From: Acidobacteriota bacterium
GTDB lineage: Bacteria; Acidobacteriota; Terriglobia; Acidiferrales; UBA7541
Length of the DNA: 64,000 nt
Reading direction: 5' to 3'
Assembly: GCA_003154775.1 (NCBI GenBank)
Contig: PMES01000101.1
Location: 1 to 64,000, forward strand
Positions 15,969-24,939 of this stretch are shown here, one piece after another. Position 1 is the stretch's first letter. Each line of letters opens with the position of its first letter. The position numbers and the translations under genes are program-made. The notes under the pieces were generated by a model. The model searched no databases, was not told where the DNA came from, and worked only from the letters and a program-made list of their open reading frames with translations.

Positions 15969-16448
15969 CTATAACCCCTGTTCCATATCGCTAAGCAATG
16001 TGTCGGCAGCGGGTTGAAACTCGGCCACCCGCGTCTGGCATCGCGCCACAACGTGATAAACGCCAATAACGGTGAGCCGCGCTTGCTCCACATCCTCTTT
16101 GGTTATTTCCTGCCAGCAATTTGCATGAATGGTGTTGCGGAGATTCCGCACCTTATCGGCAACGCAGGTTACGCATTCTCTGCCCTGTGGATTATGTGCT
16201 TCCAAGGCGTCAAAGAGTGGGTCAGCGTCGAAGCTCTCGATCAGCTTATAGAATTTCAAGTTTGGACCGTATTTGATACGCAGAAGTGATTCAAGAGCCG
16301 CACCGAAATTCATCTCCGCTTCGGGCCAAAGCTCGTGACTGGCACACAGTACGGCACGATATACGTAGTAAGCACCCATGTCGTGATATTTTTGCTGCTC
16401 TGGAGTAGCGGTTAGCGGGTTCATATTTACTCCAGCCTCGTCGGTCAT
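15969..16448 (-). CDS. Helical hypothetical protein with RN-xx-H motif, third gene of an operon
   Basis: Start ATG 16448 is chosen because it overlaps the preceding stop as ATGA; the track start 16475 lies inside the upstream gene. The 159-residue protein is mostly helical (YHDMGAYYVYRAVLCASHELWPEAEMNFGAALESLL) and contains VRNLRNTIHANCWQE. The first Arg-Asn of this segment precedes His with six residues between, compatible with a HEPN-like Rx4-6H motif; the second is one residue too close. The fold could be a HEPN or SAV_6107-like bundle. No function assigned. Confidence 0.55.
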   Translation of the reverse strand: MTDEAGVNMNPLTATPEQQKYHDMGAYYVYRAVLCASHELWPEAEMNFGAALESLLRIKYGPNLKFYKLIESFDADPLFDALEAHNPQGRECVTCVADKVRNLRNTIHANCWQEITKEDVEQARLTVIGVYHVVARCQTRVAEFQPAADTLLSDMEQGL

Positions 16449-16726
16449 TTGTAAGGTCCGCCAGTTGGCATGCAACTGCCGTCAGGAGACAAGAAGAAAT
16501 TCCACTTGCGCCCGTCACTCATCTGAAGCGTCAGACGTTCGTTCCATCCTGCGTCTATCTTCGCCGAACTGTCTATGTGCATCCGCGCAACAGAAAAATC
16601 CGGAACGACGCCCGCACTGTCGAGTGCATTGACTCTATGGAATCTGCGCTCAATCTGAATTTCGTACCGAACATCTGCAAGAAAGTCCTTGCCCCGATAG
16701 ACCTTTCCCAAACCCTTTTCGGTCAT
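16445..16726 (-). CDS. Beta-rich hypothetical protein, second gene of the operon
   Basis: The 93-residue protein (KVYRGKDFLADVRYEIQI, LTLQMSDGRKWNFFLSPDG) alternates hydrophobic and polar residues as a small beta-sandwich or barrel would. It lies nine bases after the upstream gene and shares an ATGA overlap with the downstream gene. No catalytic motif or known family is recognised. Confidence 0.55.
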   Translation of the reverse strand: MTEKGLGKVYRGKDFLADVRYEIQIERRFHRVNALDSAGVVPDFSVARMHIDSSAKIDAGWNERLTLQMSDGRKWNFFLSPDGSCMPTGGPYK

Positions 16727-16735
16727 AGCGCGCTC

Positions 16736-17140
16736 TCACCTTCGGCCTTCGTCTTCCTGCTCGTCCTCGTTCCGGTCCAACACTTCCATAAAGCCATCGA
16801 ACGTGATGACGCCCGGCTCATGAGCGGTAAAAACCTCGTCTGTAGCGGTAAAGATTCCTCGATGTTCCACAATGGTCTGCTTCTTGAGTCGGTGCTCGTC
16901 AGTGTCTACCGCAATGGCGTACTGCTGCTCCATGAGCTTGGGGTTCTCGACGGCAACGAGTTCGCTGTCCAGTCCATGCTGGGATTTGAGATCACTCTGG
17001 GTCTTCTGCATAGTGGGAAGATAGTCAGTCGAGGCGTGCTTGATGTTTTTCACCCAAACGAACGGGTAGTGGTAGTTCCGCAGGTAGCGGGTCACTTGGG
17101 ACACACGAAGGTTAGGCAATGCCCGGTAATAGAATCGCAT
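16736..17140 (-). CDS. Hypothetical protein, first gene of a three-gene operon
   Basis: The 134-residue protein starts MRFYYRALPNLRVSQVTRYLRNYHYPFVWVKNIKHAS and ends with a very acidic tail (DRNEDEQEDEGRR). The middle (LVAVENPKLMEQQYAIAVDTDEHRLKKQTIVEH) lacks familiar motifs. The module lies between copies 1 and 2 of the island repeat. No family recognised. Confidence 0.5.
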   Translation of the reverse strand: MRFYYRALPNLRVSQVTRYLRNYHYPFVWVKNIKHASTDYLPTMQKTQSDLKSQHGLDSELVAVENPKLMEQQYAIAVDTDEHRLKKQTIVEHRGIFTATDEVFTAHEPGVITFDGFMEVLDRNEDEQEDEGRR

Positions 17141-17645
17141 GGCGACAGCATAGCAGATTGGTTTTTTGCAGAAGGCGTGAAGTGCTCTCGGAGTTACCTA
17201 GTTCTTTAGCATCATCAACGCACCTATCAGGCGGGTGGCCGATAGACCGCCAGCTAGGACGGTTTTGGGTGCCGCCCCCTTTGGTTTTCGAGGGTACGGA
17301 TTGGAACGAACTGACGAAGCTATGGTGCGAGCTATGCCTCAACTGCCCTCAGAGCCCGCTCCGGCCATCGTAGAAAAGTTCTAAAATCGTCCCCTAGGGC
17401 GCGCCACTTTCCTCATTTTGGGTCTGCTTGAAGAATTGCAGTTCCACCCGGTGCTTCATCCGAGAACCCCGCGCACCCTTCAAACCCGAAAGGGATGCGC
17501 ACCCACTTAATTGTCGTATCCTTAATCGTTAACCGTCGGTGTGTTATTTTCCGCCCGCGTGAAAAATCAGTGCGAGCAAATCATCCGAGGCGAAAGGTCG
17601 GCCACCCGCCCCGTCACTTCACTTTCGAGGATTGGATAAAATCAA
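17141..17645. other. Noncoding spacer with repeat debris
   Basis: This 505-base region lies between the divergent three-gene operon and the DUF3800 gene. It contains direct-repeat copy 2 and, near 17268-17310, GGGTGCCGCCCCCTTTGG, which resembles the GGGTGCCGCATCCC element near 18847. No coding frame is convincing. Confidence 0.4.
17373..17414. repeat. Island direct repeat, copy 2
   Basis: GAAAAGTTCTAAAATCGTCCCCTAGGGCGCGCCACTTTCCTC is nearly identical to copy 3 (19140) over about 37 bases and shares the core with copy 1 (15779). All copies have the same orientation. Confidence 0.75.
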
Positions 17646-18671
17646 ATGCGCATTTACATGGATGAATCGGGAAATTTTACTGCGGATCAGTTGATCTCAG
17701 TCGTACTCGTGCTCGCTATTCCTTCGACGAACGAAAGCGAACTCTTTTCCGAGTTTTCGCGTGTTACAGCAAGCTGGCCAAAGCAAGACGGAGAAATTAA
17801 AGGCAGCAGTCTCGACGAATCGAAGGCCGCTGAGATAATTGCCTTGCTTTCGCGATTCGAGGTTATCGCGGACTTCTGTTGCATCGATATGGCCAACCAT
17901 GCGTCCGCCGATATCGAAGACTTCAAAGAACGTCAGGCAAAGGCAGTCGTCGCAAACCTCTCACCATCGAACCACGCGGATATGATTAAACAATTGAATG
18001 ATACTGCGGCGGCAATTCGCCGGATGCCAAACCAATTATTTGTGCAGGCTGTGCTAACGATCAATTTAGTTTTCGAGACCGTTCAGGTCGCCACAATGTA
18101 TTACTCTCAACGGTTGCCGAAGGAACTTGGAGACATTGCGTGGGTAATCGACGGCAAGGATCATAAGCCGACCGAAATGGAGGACATTTGGAGCTTGCTC
18201 GTTGTTCCGTTCGCCGAGAGTCATTTCATAAAAACGCCGCTCATTATGTTAGTGGAGGGCGACTACTCGGACTTTGATCGCCGCTACAAAAGCGATAGTG
18301 ATGCGGAGTTGATGTCTCATCGTAAGTGGTTAGAAACAACGTATTCGATCCCCGCGCGATCTCGCGCGAATCCGGTCACGGATCCGAAGTTGCTCTTGAC
18401 CGAACAGCTCGAATTCACGGACTCAAAACGCCATGTGGGACTTCAGCTTGCAGACATGCTCGCGAACATTGTTCGGAGGGCATTGAACAACATGCTTCTG
18501 CAAACTGGCTGGGAAGATTTGGGCAAAGTGCTCGTTGAAAAGAAATGGAAGGACAACTCTTGGTTTCAACGAATCGGCAACAGCCGAGGCCACGTGCTCC
18601 CCTCGAATCACGTCGTCAGGGTAGCCGAAATTCTTAAAAGCAAAGCGAAGCCGATGCAGCATCAAAAGTAG
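17646..18671 (+). CDS. DUF3800 domain protein
   Basis: The 341-residue protein begins MRIYMDESGNF, the acidic N-terminal signature of DUF3800, and ends with DSKRHVGLQLADMLANIVRRAL, the conserved QLAD segment of the same family. DUF3800 has an RNase H-like fold and its members often sit in defence or mobile gene clusters. D6 and E7 with the later D could bind metal; activity is not established. It is flanked by island direct repeats 2 and 3. The start has only a weak, distant AGGA. Confidence 0.82.
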   Translation: MRIYMDESGNFTADQLISVVLVLAIPSTNESELFSEFSRVTASWPKQDGEIKGSSLDESKAAEIIALLSRFEVIADFCCIDMANHASADIEDFKERQAKAVVANLSPSNHADMIKQLNDTAAAIRRMPNQLFVQAVLTINLVFETVQVATMYYSQRLPKELGDIAWVIDGKDHKPTEMEDIWSLLVVPFAESHFIKTPLIMLVEGDYSDFDRRYKSDSDAELMSHRKWLETTYSIPARSRANPVTDPKLLLTEQLEFTDSKRHVGLQLADMLANIVRRALNNMLLQTGWEDLGKVLVEKKWKDNSWFQRIGNSRGHVLPSNHVVRVAEILKSKAKPMQHQK

Positions 18672-18934
18672 ATGATCTTAGTCAGTCTGACCTTTTCGAT
18701 CTCAGGCACCGTAAGCGTCATCGATCGCCGGGTGCCGCATCTTTTTGCGTGTTTGCACAGCGTTAAGCCCTTTACCGCCAGCCATTCCTAAGTGCGCATG
18801 ACCACATCACACCGCAGTTCCCTCAGGCCTCGCATCACATTTTCGAGGGTGCCGCATCCCTTGCGGTTCTTGCAAGGGTGCGGGTTTCGGTTTTCCGGTG
18901 GAACTAGCACCACTGACGCGAACAACTACGTCAT

Positions 18935-19075
18935 TCAGCTCCTACACCTACGATGCGGACAAGAATCTAACCATCAAGACGGGACCCCAACACCTACGAC
19001 TTCGTGGGGGAAGGTAACGCAGGTCAACGATCCGACCGGGACGTGTGGATTCTCCCAGGACAACATGGGCCGCTA
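18935..19075 (+). pseudogene. RHS/YD-repeat protein fragment
   Basis: One frame reads SYTYDADKNLTIKT, a YD repeat of the RHS family (YTYDAxGNLT). A second frame a few bases later reads GKVTQVNDPTGTCGFSQDNMGR, matching the typical GRVTQVTDPTGTYGFTYDNMGR. The two pieces are in different frames and stop within 150 bases, so this is a decayed fragment of a large RHS toxin-type gene. Confidence 0.65.
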
Positions 19076-19139
19076 ATTTGAAGCTGGAAGTCCAGTCCCA
19101 GGGAACTCAATCTATGTCAAGGCTGCCACGAAATTGCCG

Positions 19140-19181
19140 AGAAAAGTTCTAAGATCGTCCCCTTGGGCGCTCCACTTTCAT
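19140..19181. repeat. Island direct repeat, copy 3
   Basis: AGAAAAGTTCTAAGATCGTCCCCTTGGGCGCTCCACTTTCATT matches copy 2 with few differences. It directly follows the RHS fragment, so the repeat may have been part of an RHS locus that spread, or may be an independent element. Confidence 0.75.
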
Positions 19182-19340
19182 TTCTCCTTTACATTCGGTA
19201 ACTTCCGACGATACCCTTTTTCCAATCAAGAACTCTACGAATGAGACACATACGCGGATCACTGATGTCGAGAAAGACATTCAGAAACATTCTTAGGACG
19301 GCCGGAGCGTACCTTTTTCGTACGTCGCGGGAGGCATTAC

Positions 19341-19547
19341 ATGGGAACTCTTATTTTTCAGGGCATGGCATCAGACGCAGGCGACGGCAAATGCCAAGTC
19401 GCCGAAGGAACATCGGGCGGCGCGGTGAAATGCAATCAGCCGGCCGTGGCGACTGTCACCGACTCCATAAAGTCCTATCGCGTTTGTGCAGGACACGCGA
19501 GACAAATGGAGAATACCGGAGGGTCTCACACGGTCAAGTGGGACTAA
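19341..19547 (+). CDS. Small Cys-containing hypothetical protein
   Basis: The 68-residue product follows a good ribosome site (GGGAGG six bases before ATG). It contains GGAVKCNQPAVATVTDSIKSYRVCAGHARQME, with two Cys and a CAGH segment that could bind zinc. The frame is compact and starts right after the noncoding debris region. No family recognised. Confidence 0.55.
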   Translation: MGTLIFQGMASDAGDGKCQVAEGTSGGAVKCNQPAVATVTDSIKSYRVCAGHARQMENTGGSHTVKWD

Positions 19548-19658
19548 TGGGCAGTGCCAGAGGCAAAACCGAAGATGCAATGGGATTACGGATCGTTCGT
19601 CCATTTAGTCGATGAATTCTTGGTCAGCTATGCCTGTTCCGCATCAGGGAGAACTCGA

Positions 19659-20288
19659 ATGCGTTTGCTACTCATTGTTAGCTGCCTTTTGTTTTCTACA
19701 GGCCTTGCCAGAGCCCAGATGGTTCTAAATGACTCCATCGGCAATGATCCGGCCAAAGAAAAGCTCTGTGCATCACGAGCAAGAGGTAAGACCGTACCTT
19801 TTGAAATCGACTCTCGCTACGTTGCAACTGCGCGGTCGTTCCATCCAGACGCAACTTTTATTGCAATTGATGGAGCTAGCCCTCAGCTTGTTGAATGTTA
19901 CCTTCGCGAAGGAACGGGCAGGTTTGAACCTGATTCCTATAGTCCTGAACAGACCTTTTGGCATTTAATTCGACCCAAAGGCTTCGAGCCGGGTATCAAT
20001 ACTCAAATTGGTATTTCGATGGCGGCCAAGGTCTGTCTTGACGCAGCTCCAGCCAAAATTGATCGCCCACACTTCGACCACAGTGTGTACACGAGCGTTG
20101 TCGAAATAAATATAGGTAGCCCCCTTTATCATCCAGGCGCATCAATCGCAGGAAAAAGAGCGGAGCGCTACGACATTACAGTAACGGCAACGTCGTTCTA
20201 CAAGTCGTCTGGGCCAGACTTAACCGCCGTCAAGCTCACGTGCTTGCTTTCGCCCATGCTGGACGTTAAAGCAATTCAGTTCAAATAG
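19659..20288 (+). CDS. Secreted hypothetical protein
   Basis: ATG 19659 gives a 209-residue protein with a clear signal peptide MRLLLIVSCLLFSTGLARAQ and likely cleavage after ARA-Q. The track start at 19554 would hide this signal. The mature part has four Cys spaced to allow disulphides (KLCASRARG, VECYLREG, KVCLDAA, LTCLLSP) and is predicted periplasmic. No domain was recognised. Confidence 0.6.
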   Translation: MRLLLIVSCLLFSTGLARAQMVLNDSIGNDPAKEKLCASRARGKTVPFEIDSRYVATARSFHPDATFIAIDGASPQLVECYLREGTGRFEPDSYSPEQTFWHLIRPKGFEPGINTQIGISMAAKVCLDAAPAKIDRPHFDHSVYTSVVEINIGSPLYHPGASIAGKRAERYDITVTATSFYKSSGPDLTAVKLTCLLSPMLDVKAIQFK

Positions 20289-20491
20289 TGATGTGCCTTG
20301 GACATGCGACAGAGAAGGTAATTCAGTTCGGCGCTAATTTTCTAAACGCTTTATCACTTAGCCACAAACCTTGCGACATGGCCGAGCCGAGCTGTATGAA
20401 CGCATCTTCTTTCATGAATGGTTGAGGTCTCTAAAAACCGCATAATCACAGATCACCAGATTTCGGTTCCCGCGCTCTAAATGGCACGCAG

Positions 20492-21649
20492 TCAGTTAGC
20501 GTCCTTCGGCGGTTGGTCCACTTTTCTCCTGCTTGAGACGAGGTGTGTGAGAAATGACAGCATTTGTGTTGTGACGCACTTGCTCAACGCCATAATCTCT
20601 TTGCGCGTCAGAGTCTGGCCGGATGAAAAACCAAGCGTTTTAATGCATTTCTTCCAAGCCTGTTCGACAACCTTTCTCTGTTCTCTGCCAAAAGACATGG
20701 ACTGTCCAATTGCCAACGCTTTCTGAAAAGCTTCCACCATGTTCGCTGCATAATCCTCCTCGTTCGAACAAGCGCAGCGGACCTCCTCTTCACTCAGAGA
20801 GAGGTTAAGGTCAAGATCCAACTCTTGACCGCTGGTCGGGTCAATCGCGTAGTAGTTGAAGAGAGGAGTGCCCGTCCAGCGATCCGACAGGCACGCAACC
20901 ATTCGATATACACCAAAGAACTCGACATAGCCAATCAGCCTTCGAGACGAGGAGTCTCCCTTGATCGCTACGCAATGAAAGACTCTGTCCGTAGGCCTAC
21001 TGCTCACAAGATCGCGTTTGTAGAAGTAGCCGAAGCAGGGCTCTCCATCATTATTCCTAAGGTAGCTCGTAGCCACTTCGCAGGCCTGCGCCTCGATTCC
21101 CGAAGCAACCGCCAAGGCGAGAGCGGACTTGACGACACATCGTCCAGATTGCGCGCCACCAAAGTTGCACACCGTTCTCACGGGCTCTGACAGGTAGCTG
21201 CGTTCCTCTACCACGGTCCGCATTGCTTCATCAACGTCGAGCTTTGGGTACCGGCGCTTGAAGCCAAGCATCAGCTTCTTAGCTTCGTGTTTCGTTGGTA
21301 CCCGCGCCTTGATTTCTGCGGTTGAACCATATTCCGCAACCTTAGGCCGAGCGCTTGCTAGGGTGAGGTGCCCATCGGAATGTATTCTAACGGCTTGACC
21401 TGACTCTGTTACGAAGTCCCCCGCTCGCACCGTGCCACGTTCTCTTCGTATCGCGAAGAGCAAACACAAGAAGTTGAGCTGCTCCGCAGCGACGGCATCC
21501 CACTTTTCTCCGGCCCTACTGTTACAGTCTCTGCAAAGAAAACCACGAACCCGTCTTCTTCCTCCGATCCCGTTCGGGACAATATGTTCCCGAGAGTCAT
21601 TATCCCGTGTTATCTCGATGTCGCACAAAGCACAATTTGGGCCGCTCAT
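20492..21649 (-). CDS. HNH_5-type endonuclease
   Basis: The N-terminal 65 residues read CALCDIEITRDNDSREHIVPNGIGG...FLCRDCNSRAGEKWDA, the two zinc-binding CxxC pairs and the EHIVP histidine of HNH_5 nucleases. The remaining 310 residues are not recognised and may select the target. ATG 21649 is preferred to 21667 because AAAGGG lies six bases before it. Such nucleases are common on mobile elements and in defence islands. Catalysis is inferred from the intact motif. Confidence 0.75.
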   Translation of the reverse strand: MSGPNCALCDIEITRDNDSREHIVPNGIGGRRRVRGFLCRDCNSRAGEKWDAVAAEQLNFLCLLFAIRRERGTVRAGDFVTESGQAVRIHSDGHLTLASARPKVAEYGSTAEIKARVPTKHEAKKLMLGFKRRYPKLDVDEAMRTVVEERSYLSEPVRTVCNFGGAQSGRCVVKSALALAVASGIEAQACEVATSYLRNNDGEPCFGYFYKRDLVSSRPTDRVFHCVAIKGDSSSRRLIGYVEFFGVYRMVACLSDRWTGTPLFNYYAIDPTSGQELDLDLNLSLSEEEVRCACSNEEDYAANMVEAFQKALAIGQSMSFGREQRKVVEQAWKKCIKTLGFSSGQTLTRKEIMALSKCVTTQMLSFLTHLVSSRRKVDQPPKDAN

Positions 21650-22376
21650 CTGGTGCCCTTTCATCATCTCGAATTGCGTCGAATGTGATTCTTTACGCCG
21701 CCGCCCCTCAGATCGAAATCCGCTCCACGATATTCCGCGTCACGCGCTGCCGTCTGCGATCGTAAATCTGCGTGGTCCATTTGGCAATTCAGGAGCTAAC
21801 TGCGATCCCTGTCTAGAATCTGTTCGACGGACTCAGCTCTCTATCCGGAGCCATTGGTGCCACCCGTGAGACTCTTATTGCCGCCTTTTGCCGCCGCGAG
21901 AAATAGCTAAGTTATTGTTGGGGAAAAGGATGGTTGGTAGGGGCGGTGGGGATCGAAACAACCAACCCCTGGCATTTCAAGGACTCACGAAGTAGGGCTC
22001 GGTATGAAAAAGAAGGGCTTGGTAGTCCTTGGAACACTTGCTGCCGCCGCAATGCCGCCCTTTTTTCCATGATGTTGCGCACAACTCTGCGATTTGCTTC
22101 TCTGACCGACGTGGGGAATGCATTCATGATTCGGCACATCGAAGTCGGCAAGATGCCGAGATCAGATTCCGACATGTCGACTGTCTTTTTCACCGAATGT
22201 ATTGCCTCATTTGCGTTCTCCTTAAGCGTACCGGGCGACTTCGATAGCGCAGCCAACAGAAAAGGCTTTAAGCAAATGAGAATTTCCCCGCTATGCCGTT
22301 TCTACCGCAAGAGGAACGAACGTCGGGCGATGCTCACCATGCGATTGGGAACACCGCGGAGTAGAGTGGAGTGAGT
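21650..22376. other. Noncoding region with a tRNA-3'-end-like segment
   Basis: No gene is convincing in these 727 bases. On the minus strand TTTCGATCCCCACCGCCCCTACCA (21935-21958 read in reverse) resembles a tRNA T-arm plus acceptor 3' end. The rest of a tRNA does not follow. The plus-strand frame 21934-22374 starting MVGAVGIETTNP is the kind of spurious peptide that antisense tRNA sequence produces. Confidence 0.35.
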
Positions 22377-24116
22377 TTAGTCTTTGCGGACGATGTCTGC
22401 GATGCCAGCCACGACCATCGCGGTAAAGAACCAGCCGAGGATAATCTGGAGCCAGCGGTAGCCGCGCAGAAATTGAGACGAAATGAACGGGCTGACGACA
22501 CGATGCATCCATCCAGCGGTTGCAACGGTCGACGGACTGGGATCAGGCTGCCAGCGATCTGTCTGGCCAAGATTGACGAGTTGAAAACAATTCTGTAGCG
22601 AGTACATCGAGGCATGGAAACGCTCGTAGTATGCCGGGAGTTCTCTGTGGTCGCTTTTGAAAAGGAGGTACGCGTCTTTGTCGGTCGGGACGATACTGCC
22701 AGTACGAAAACCTCCCCAGAAAAGAACAAGGCCCAGGATGGCTAGTCCTAGCAACCAAGAGGCGGCGAATTTCGCTGGGTAGTAGCCATAGCCGACCGTG
22801 TTCCTGAAGAAAAAGCTACACGCGCGGTTAACCGGTCCGCGGTCCTCCTTCTTTCTACGTAGGTGCTCCATTTCGAAGAGGATCTGTTGCGCTCCCGCAA
22901 CGTTTCCGTCATCCCTCAAGACCTTCGCCAATTGGCGGTAGGGTTGCCGTGCGAAGGTGCTTTGACGAGACAGCCAGTCCAGTCGGCTTGGCGCATCGGT
23001 AGGCGCGCGTCCGGACATGCGCCCGTAGACGAAGCCGTCAAGTTTCAGATTCCCGGGCGCAGGCCAGCTCGTCATATCATCCGCGAGAATCCCTACCGAA
23101 GCGTTCATTAGGTTGAGGCGTGCTGTCACCGGCTCGGCGGCGAGACCGGTCCAGAACAGGGCCCCTCCGATTTCAGCGCCCTCCGCGTTTACCTCCCCGA
23201 CCAGCGTAAACTTGCTACAGTCGAGGTCCATTCCTATCCGACTCCTCGGCAATCTCACCTGGCCAGTAATGAAGCTATCACGGAGAAAAAGACCACTCTT
23301 CACACTAACGCCGTCGGCGTTCAGCGCTGTGCCGGTTCCCTCTATCAGCACAGTGTGGTTTCCTTGCACGCGTGTCTGCGGTGCATTTTTGATTGTCCCC
23401 GCAGAGCAGTCGAGATCTCCTTGGATTTGGGCTCTCGACAGGCGCACTTCACCTTCAGCGTGGATGCCGGTAAGAGAAACGCCGCCTCCAACAACAATGC
23501 CGTCCGCTGTCAGGGCTCTACCGCTTCCAGCAACGGACTCCTGCGCGGGATTGGTGAACGTCCCCTTACTGCAATCGAGACCTCCCCCGATTCGCGCGCG
23601 ATGCAGCCGCACCTCGTGCTCTGCATAGAAACCGTTGCGCAGGAAGACCCCACCATTCACATCGGCACTGTCGCCTTTAATTGAATGCACCCGCGTGCCG
23701 TCCAAACTCAACATTGGGATCTTGACTGCCTGGAGCTTCATGACGTCCGCCACGCGACATTTCACAAGAACAAGAGGAAACGGGACCACCACATAAGAGA
23801 GGTCCAGGGCGTCAGGTATCTTTGCGCCATAGACCTGGATTCCCCGAGAGTCCACACACTGGCTCGCGGTTCGGTCCACGCAAAGCCAATGGATCAGGGC
23901 CGCGCGAATGTGTCGATCTTCGGACCAATCGCCTGCCTTATCGGGATCATTGTCCGGGTGTTTGTCATCCACGTTGGGACCGCAGACGGCGAATTCGCCT
24001 CTCGGGGACCGTTGTACAAGCTCGATTTCGGCTTTGTTCAGTGGCGGGTCGGTGAAGCGTGCGCGTGCGAGGGATTCGAGGTTGGGAGCATCTTCTGGAT
24101 TGGAGGCGAGAGTCAT
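22377..24116 (-). CDS. Beta-helix (pentapeptide-like) membrane protein
   Basis: The 579-residue protein has an N-terminal half built of repeated segments such as EVRLHRARIGGGLDCSKGT, EVRLSRAQIQGDLDCSAGT and QVRLPRSRIGMDLDCSKFT, a right-handed beta-helix pattern. The C-terminal part has transmembrane helices near 440-458 (FAASWLLGLAILGLVLFWG) and 550-570 (WLQIILGWFFTAMVVAGIA), with SLQNCFQLVNLGQTDRWQP between. Similar proteins are sometimes labelled membrane-associated oxidoreductase without evidence. A sensor or channel-like role is possible; I assign none. Confidence 0.65.
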   Translation of the reverse strand: MTLASNPEDAPNLESLARARFTDPPLNKAEIELVQRSPRGEFAVCGPNVDDKHPDNDPDKAGDWSEDRHIRAALIHWLCVDRTASQCVDSRGIQVYGAKIPDALDLSYVVVPFPLVLVKCRVADVMKLQAVKIPMLSLDGTRVHSIKGDSADVNGGVFLRNGFYAEHEVRLHRARIGGGLDCSKGTFTNPAQESVAGSGRALTADGIVVGGGVSLTGIHAEGEVRLSRAQIQGDLDCSAGTIKNAPQTRVQGNHTVLIEGTGTALNADGVSVKSGLFLRDSFITGQVRLPRSRIGMDLDCSKFTLVGEVNAEGAEIGGALFWTGLAAEPVTARLNLMNASVGILADDMTSWPAPGNLKLDGFVYGRMSGRAPTDAPSRLDWLSRQSTFARQPYRQLAKVLRDDGNVAGAQQILFEMEHLRRKKEDRGPVNRACSFFFRNTVGYGYYPAKFAASWLLGLAILGLVLFWGGFRTGSIVPTDKDAYLLFKSDHRELPAYYERFHASMYSLQNCFQLVNLGQTDRWQPDPSPSTVATAGWMHRVVSPFISSQFLRGYRWLQIILGWFFTAMVVAGIADIVRKD

Positions 24117-24345
24117 CTTCCGAACCTTTTATACCATTCCTGCCGGATTGGGAAATGGAGATTTCAGGAGGCCCCAATGGATTGGGAACAAACTACAACG
24201 GAACAGAGGTGAAATAGGTAGAACAACATGCACGTAAGTCATTGAGAAGCAAAGACGGGCCTATTCAGAGTCAGACTCATAACCTGACGCAGCAGAGAGC
24301 AATGCGTAAGAGAGCGTGAAGAGGTCTAAATATTTCTTGTTAACC

Positions 24346-24939
24346 CTACTTTTCTTCCTCGATCTTCTTTGGAAGCTCTCGGACATACGCAACCTCAATT
24401 TCACGGATGCGAATCGGGTTATCCCGAAGGTGGTTCTCAATCCTGTCATAAATGTACTCAGCCTCGCGGATGTGAACCTGCTGTCTGAATGAATCCTCGG
24501 TTAGCTCGCGAATGTCGGCCTGCCCTTGGCCCAGGGGTTGCGCCAGCTCTCTTCTGAGTTTGTCCCGGTTGAGTTTTAAGATTTCACGGTTCAAGCTGAA
24601 GTTGGCAATTTTCTCGAATATCTGCACACCTATCCAAATTGTTGCAGCCGTCGCGGGGAGTGCTGCCACTACGGTGGCGATGTAGAGAGGTGATTGTTGA
24701 GTGAGGCGTTCAATTCTAAGCTGATCGTCGGCATCGATTCGACGGCGATTTCTATAAGTGAAGAAACGGGAAAACCGGTATCCTCGATACTTGGGGTCCA
24801 CTATGACCCGTGAGAATTCGTAAAGCAGATTTAGGTCGTGGAGGAAGTAATTGGTATCCGGAAACGCTGGATAGTCGTCCTCATCGTTGGCCCTGAATTC
24901 AATTCGGAAAAATCCGAAGTCGCTTGTCGGAGGCATCAT
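24346..24939 (-). CDS. Single-pass membrane protein, partner of the EF-G IV-like gene
   Basis: From ATG 24939, which overlaps the upstream stop as ATGA, the protein has 197 residues. It has a soluble N-terminal domain (FRIEFRANDEDDYPAF), one transmembrane helix (PLYIATVVAALPATAATIWIG) and a charged coiled C-terminal part rich in Glu and Arg. The track start at 24966 is rejected in favour of the coupled start. No known family. Translational coupling to the EF-G IV-like gene suggests that the two products act together. Confidence 0.55.
   Translation of the reverse strand: MMPPTSDFGFFRIEFRANDEDDYPAFPDTNYFLHDLNLLYEFSRVIVDPKYRGYRFSRFFTYRNRRRIDADDQLRIERLTQQSPLYIATVVAALPATAATIWIGVQIFEKIANFSLNREILKLNRDKLRRELAQPLGQGQADIRELTEDSFRQQVHIREAEYIYDRIENHLRDNPIRIREIEVAYVRELPKKIEEEK

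Larger units (their letters stand above)
18672..19340. other. Degraded region with GGGTGC repeats and RHS debris
   Basis: No intact gene is seen between the DUF3800 gene and the 68-aa gene. GGGTGCCGCATC occurs at about 18730 and again near 18847, the latter inside TCGAGGGTGCCGCATCCC. An RHS remnant follows (separate entry) and direct-repeat copy 3 lies at 19140. The composition suggests accumulated fragments. Confidence 0.45.

Noticed and set aside
21934-22374. 146-aa plus ORF starting MVGAVGIETTN
   Set aside because: The opening peptide is typical of spurious translation of antisense tRNA-like DNA, and no family fits the rest.
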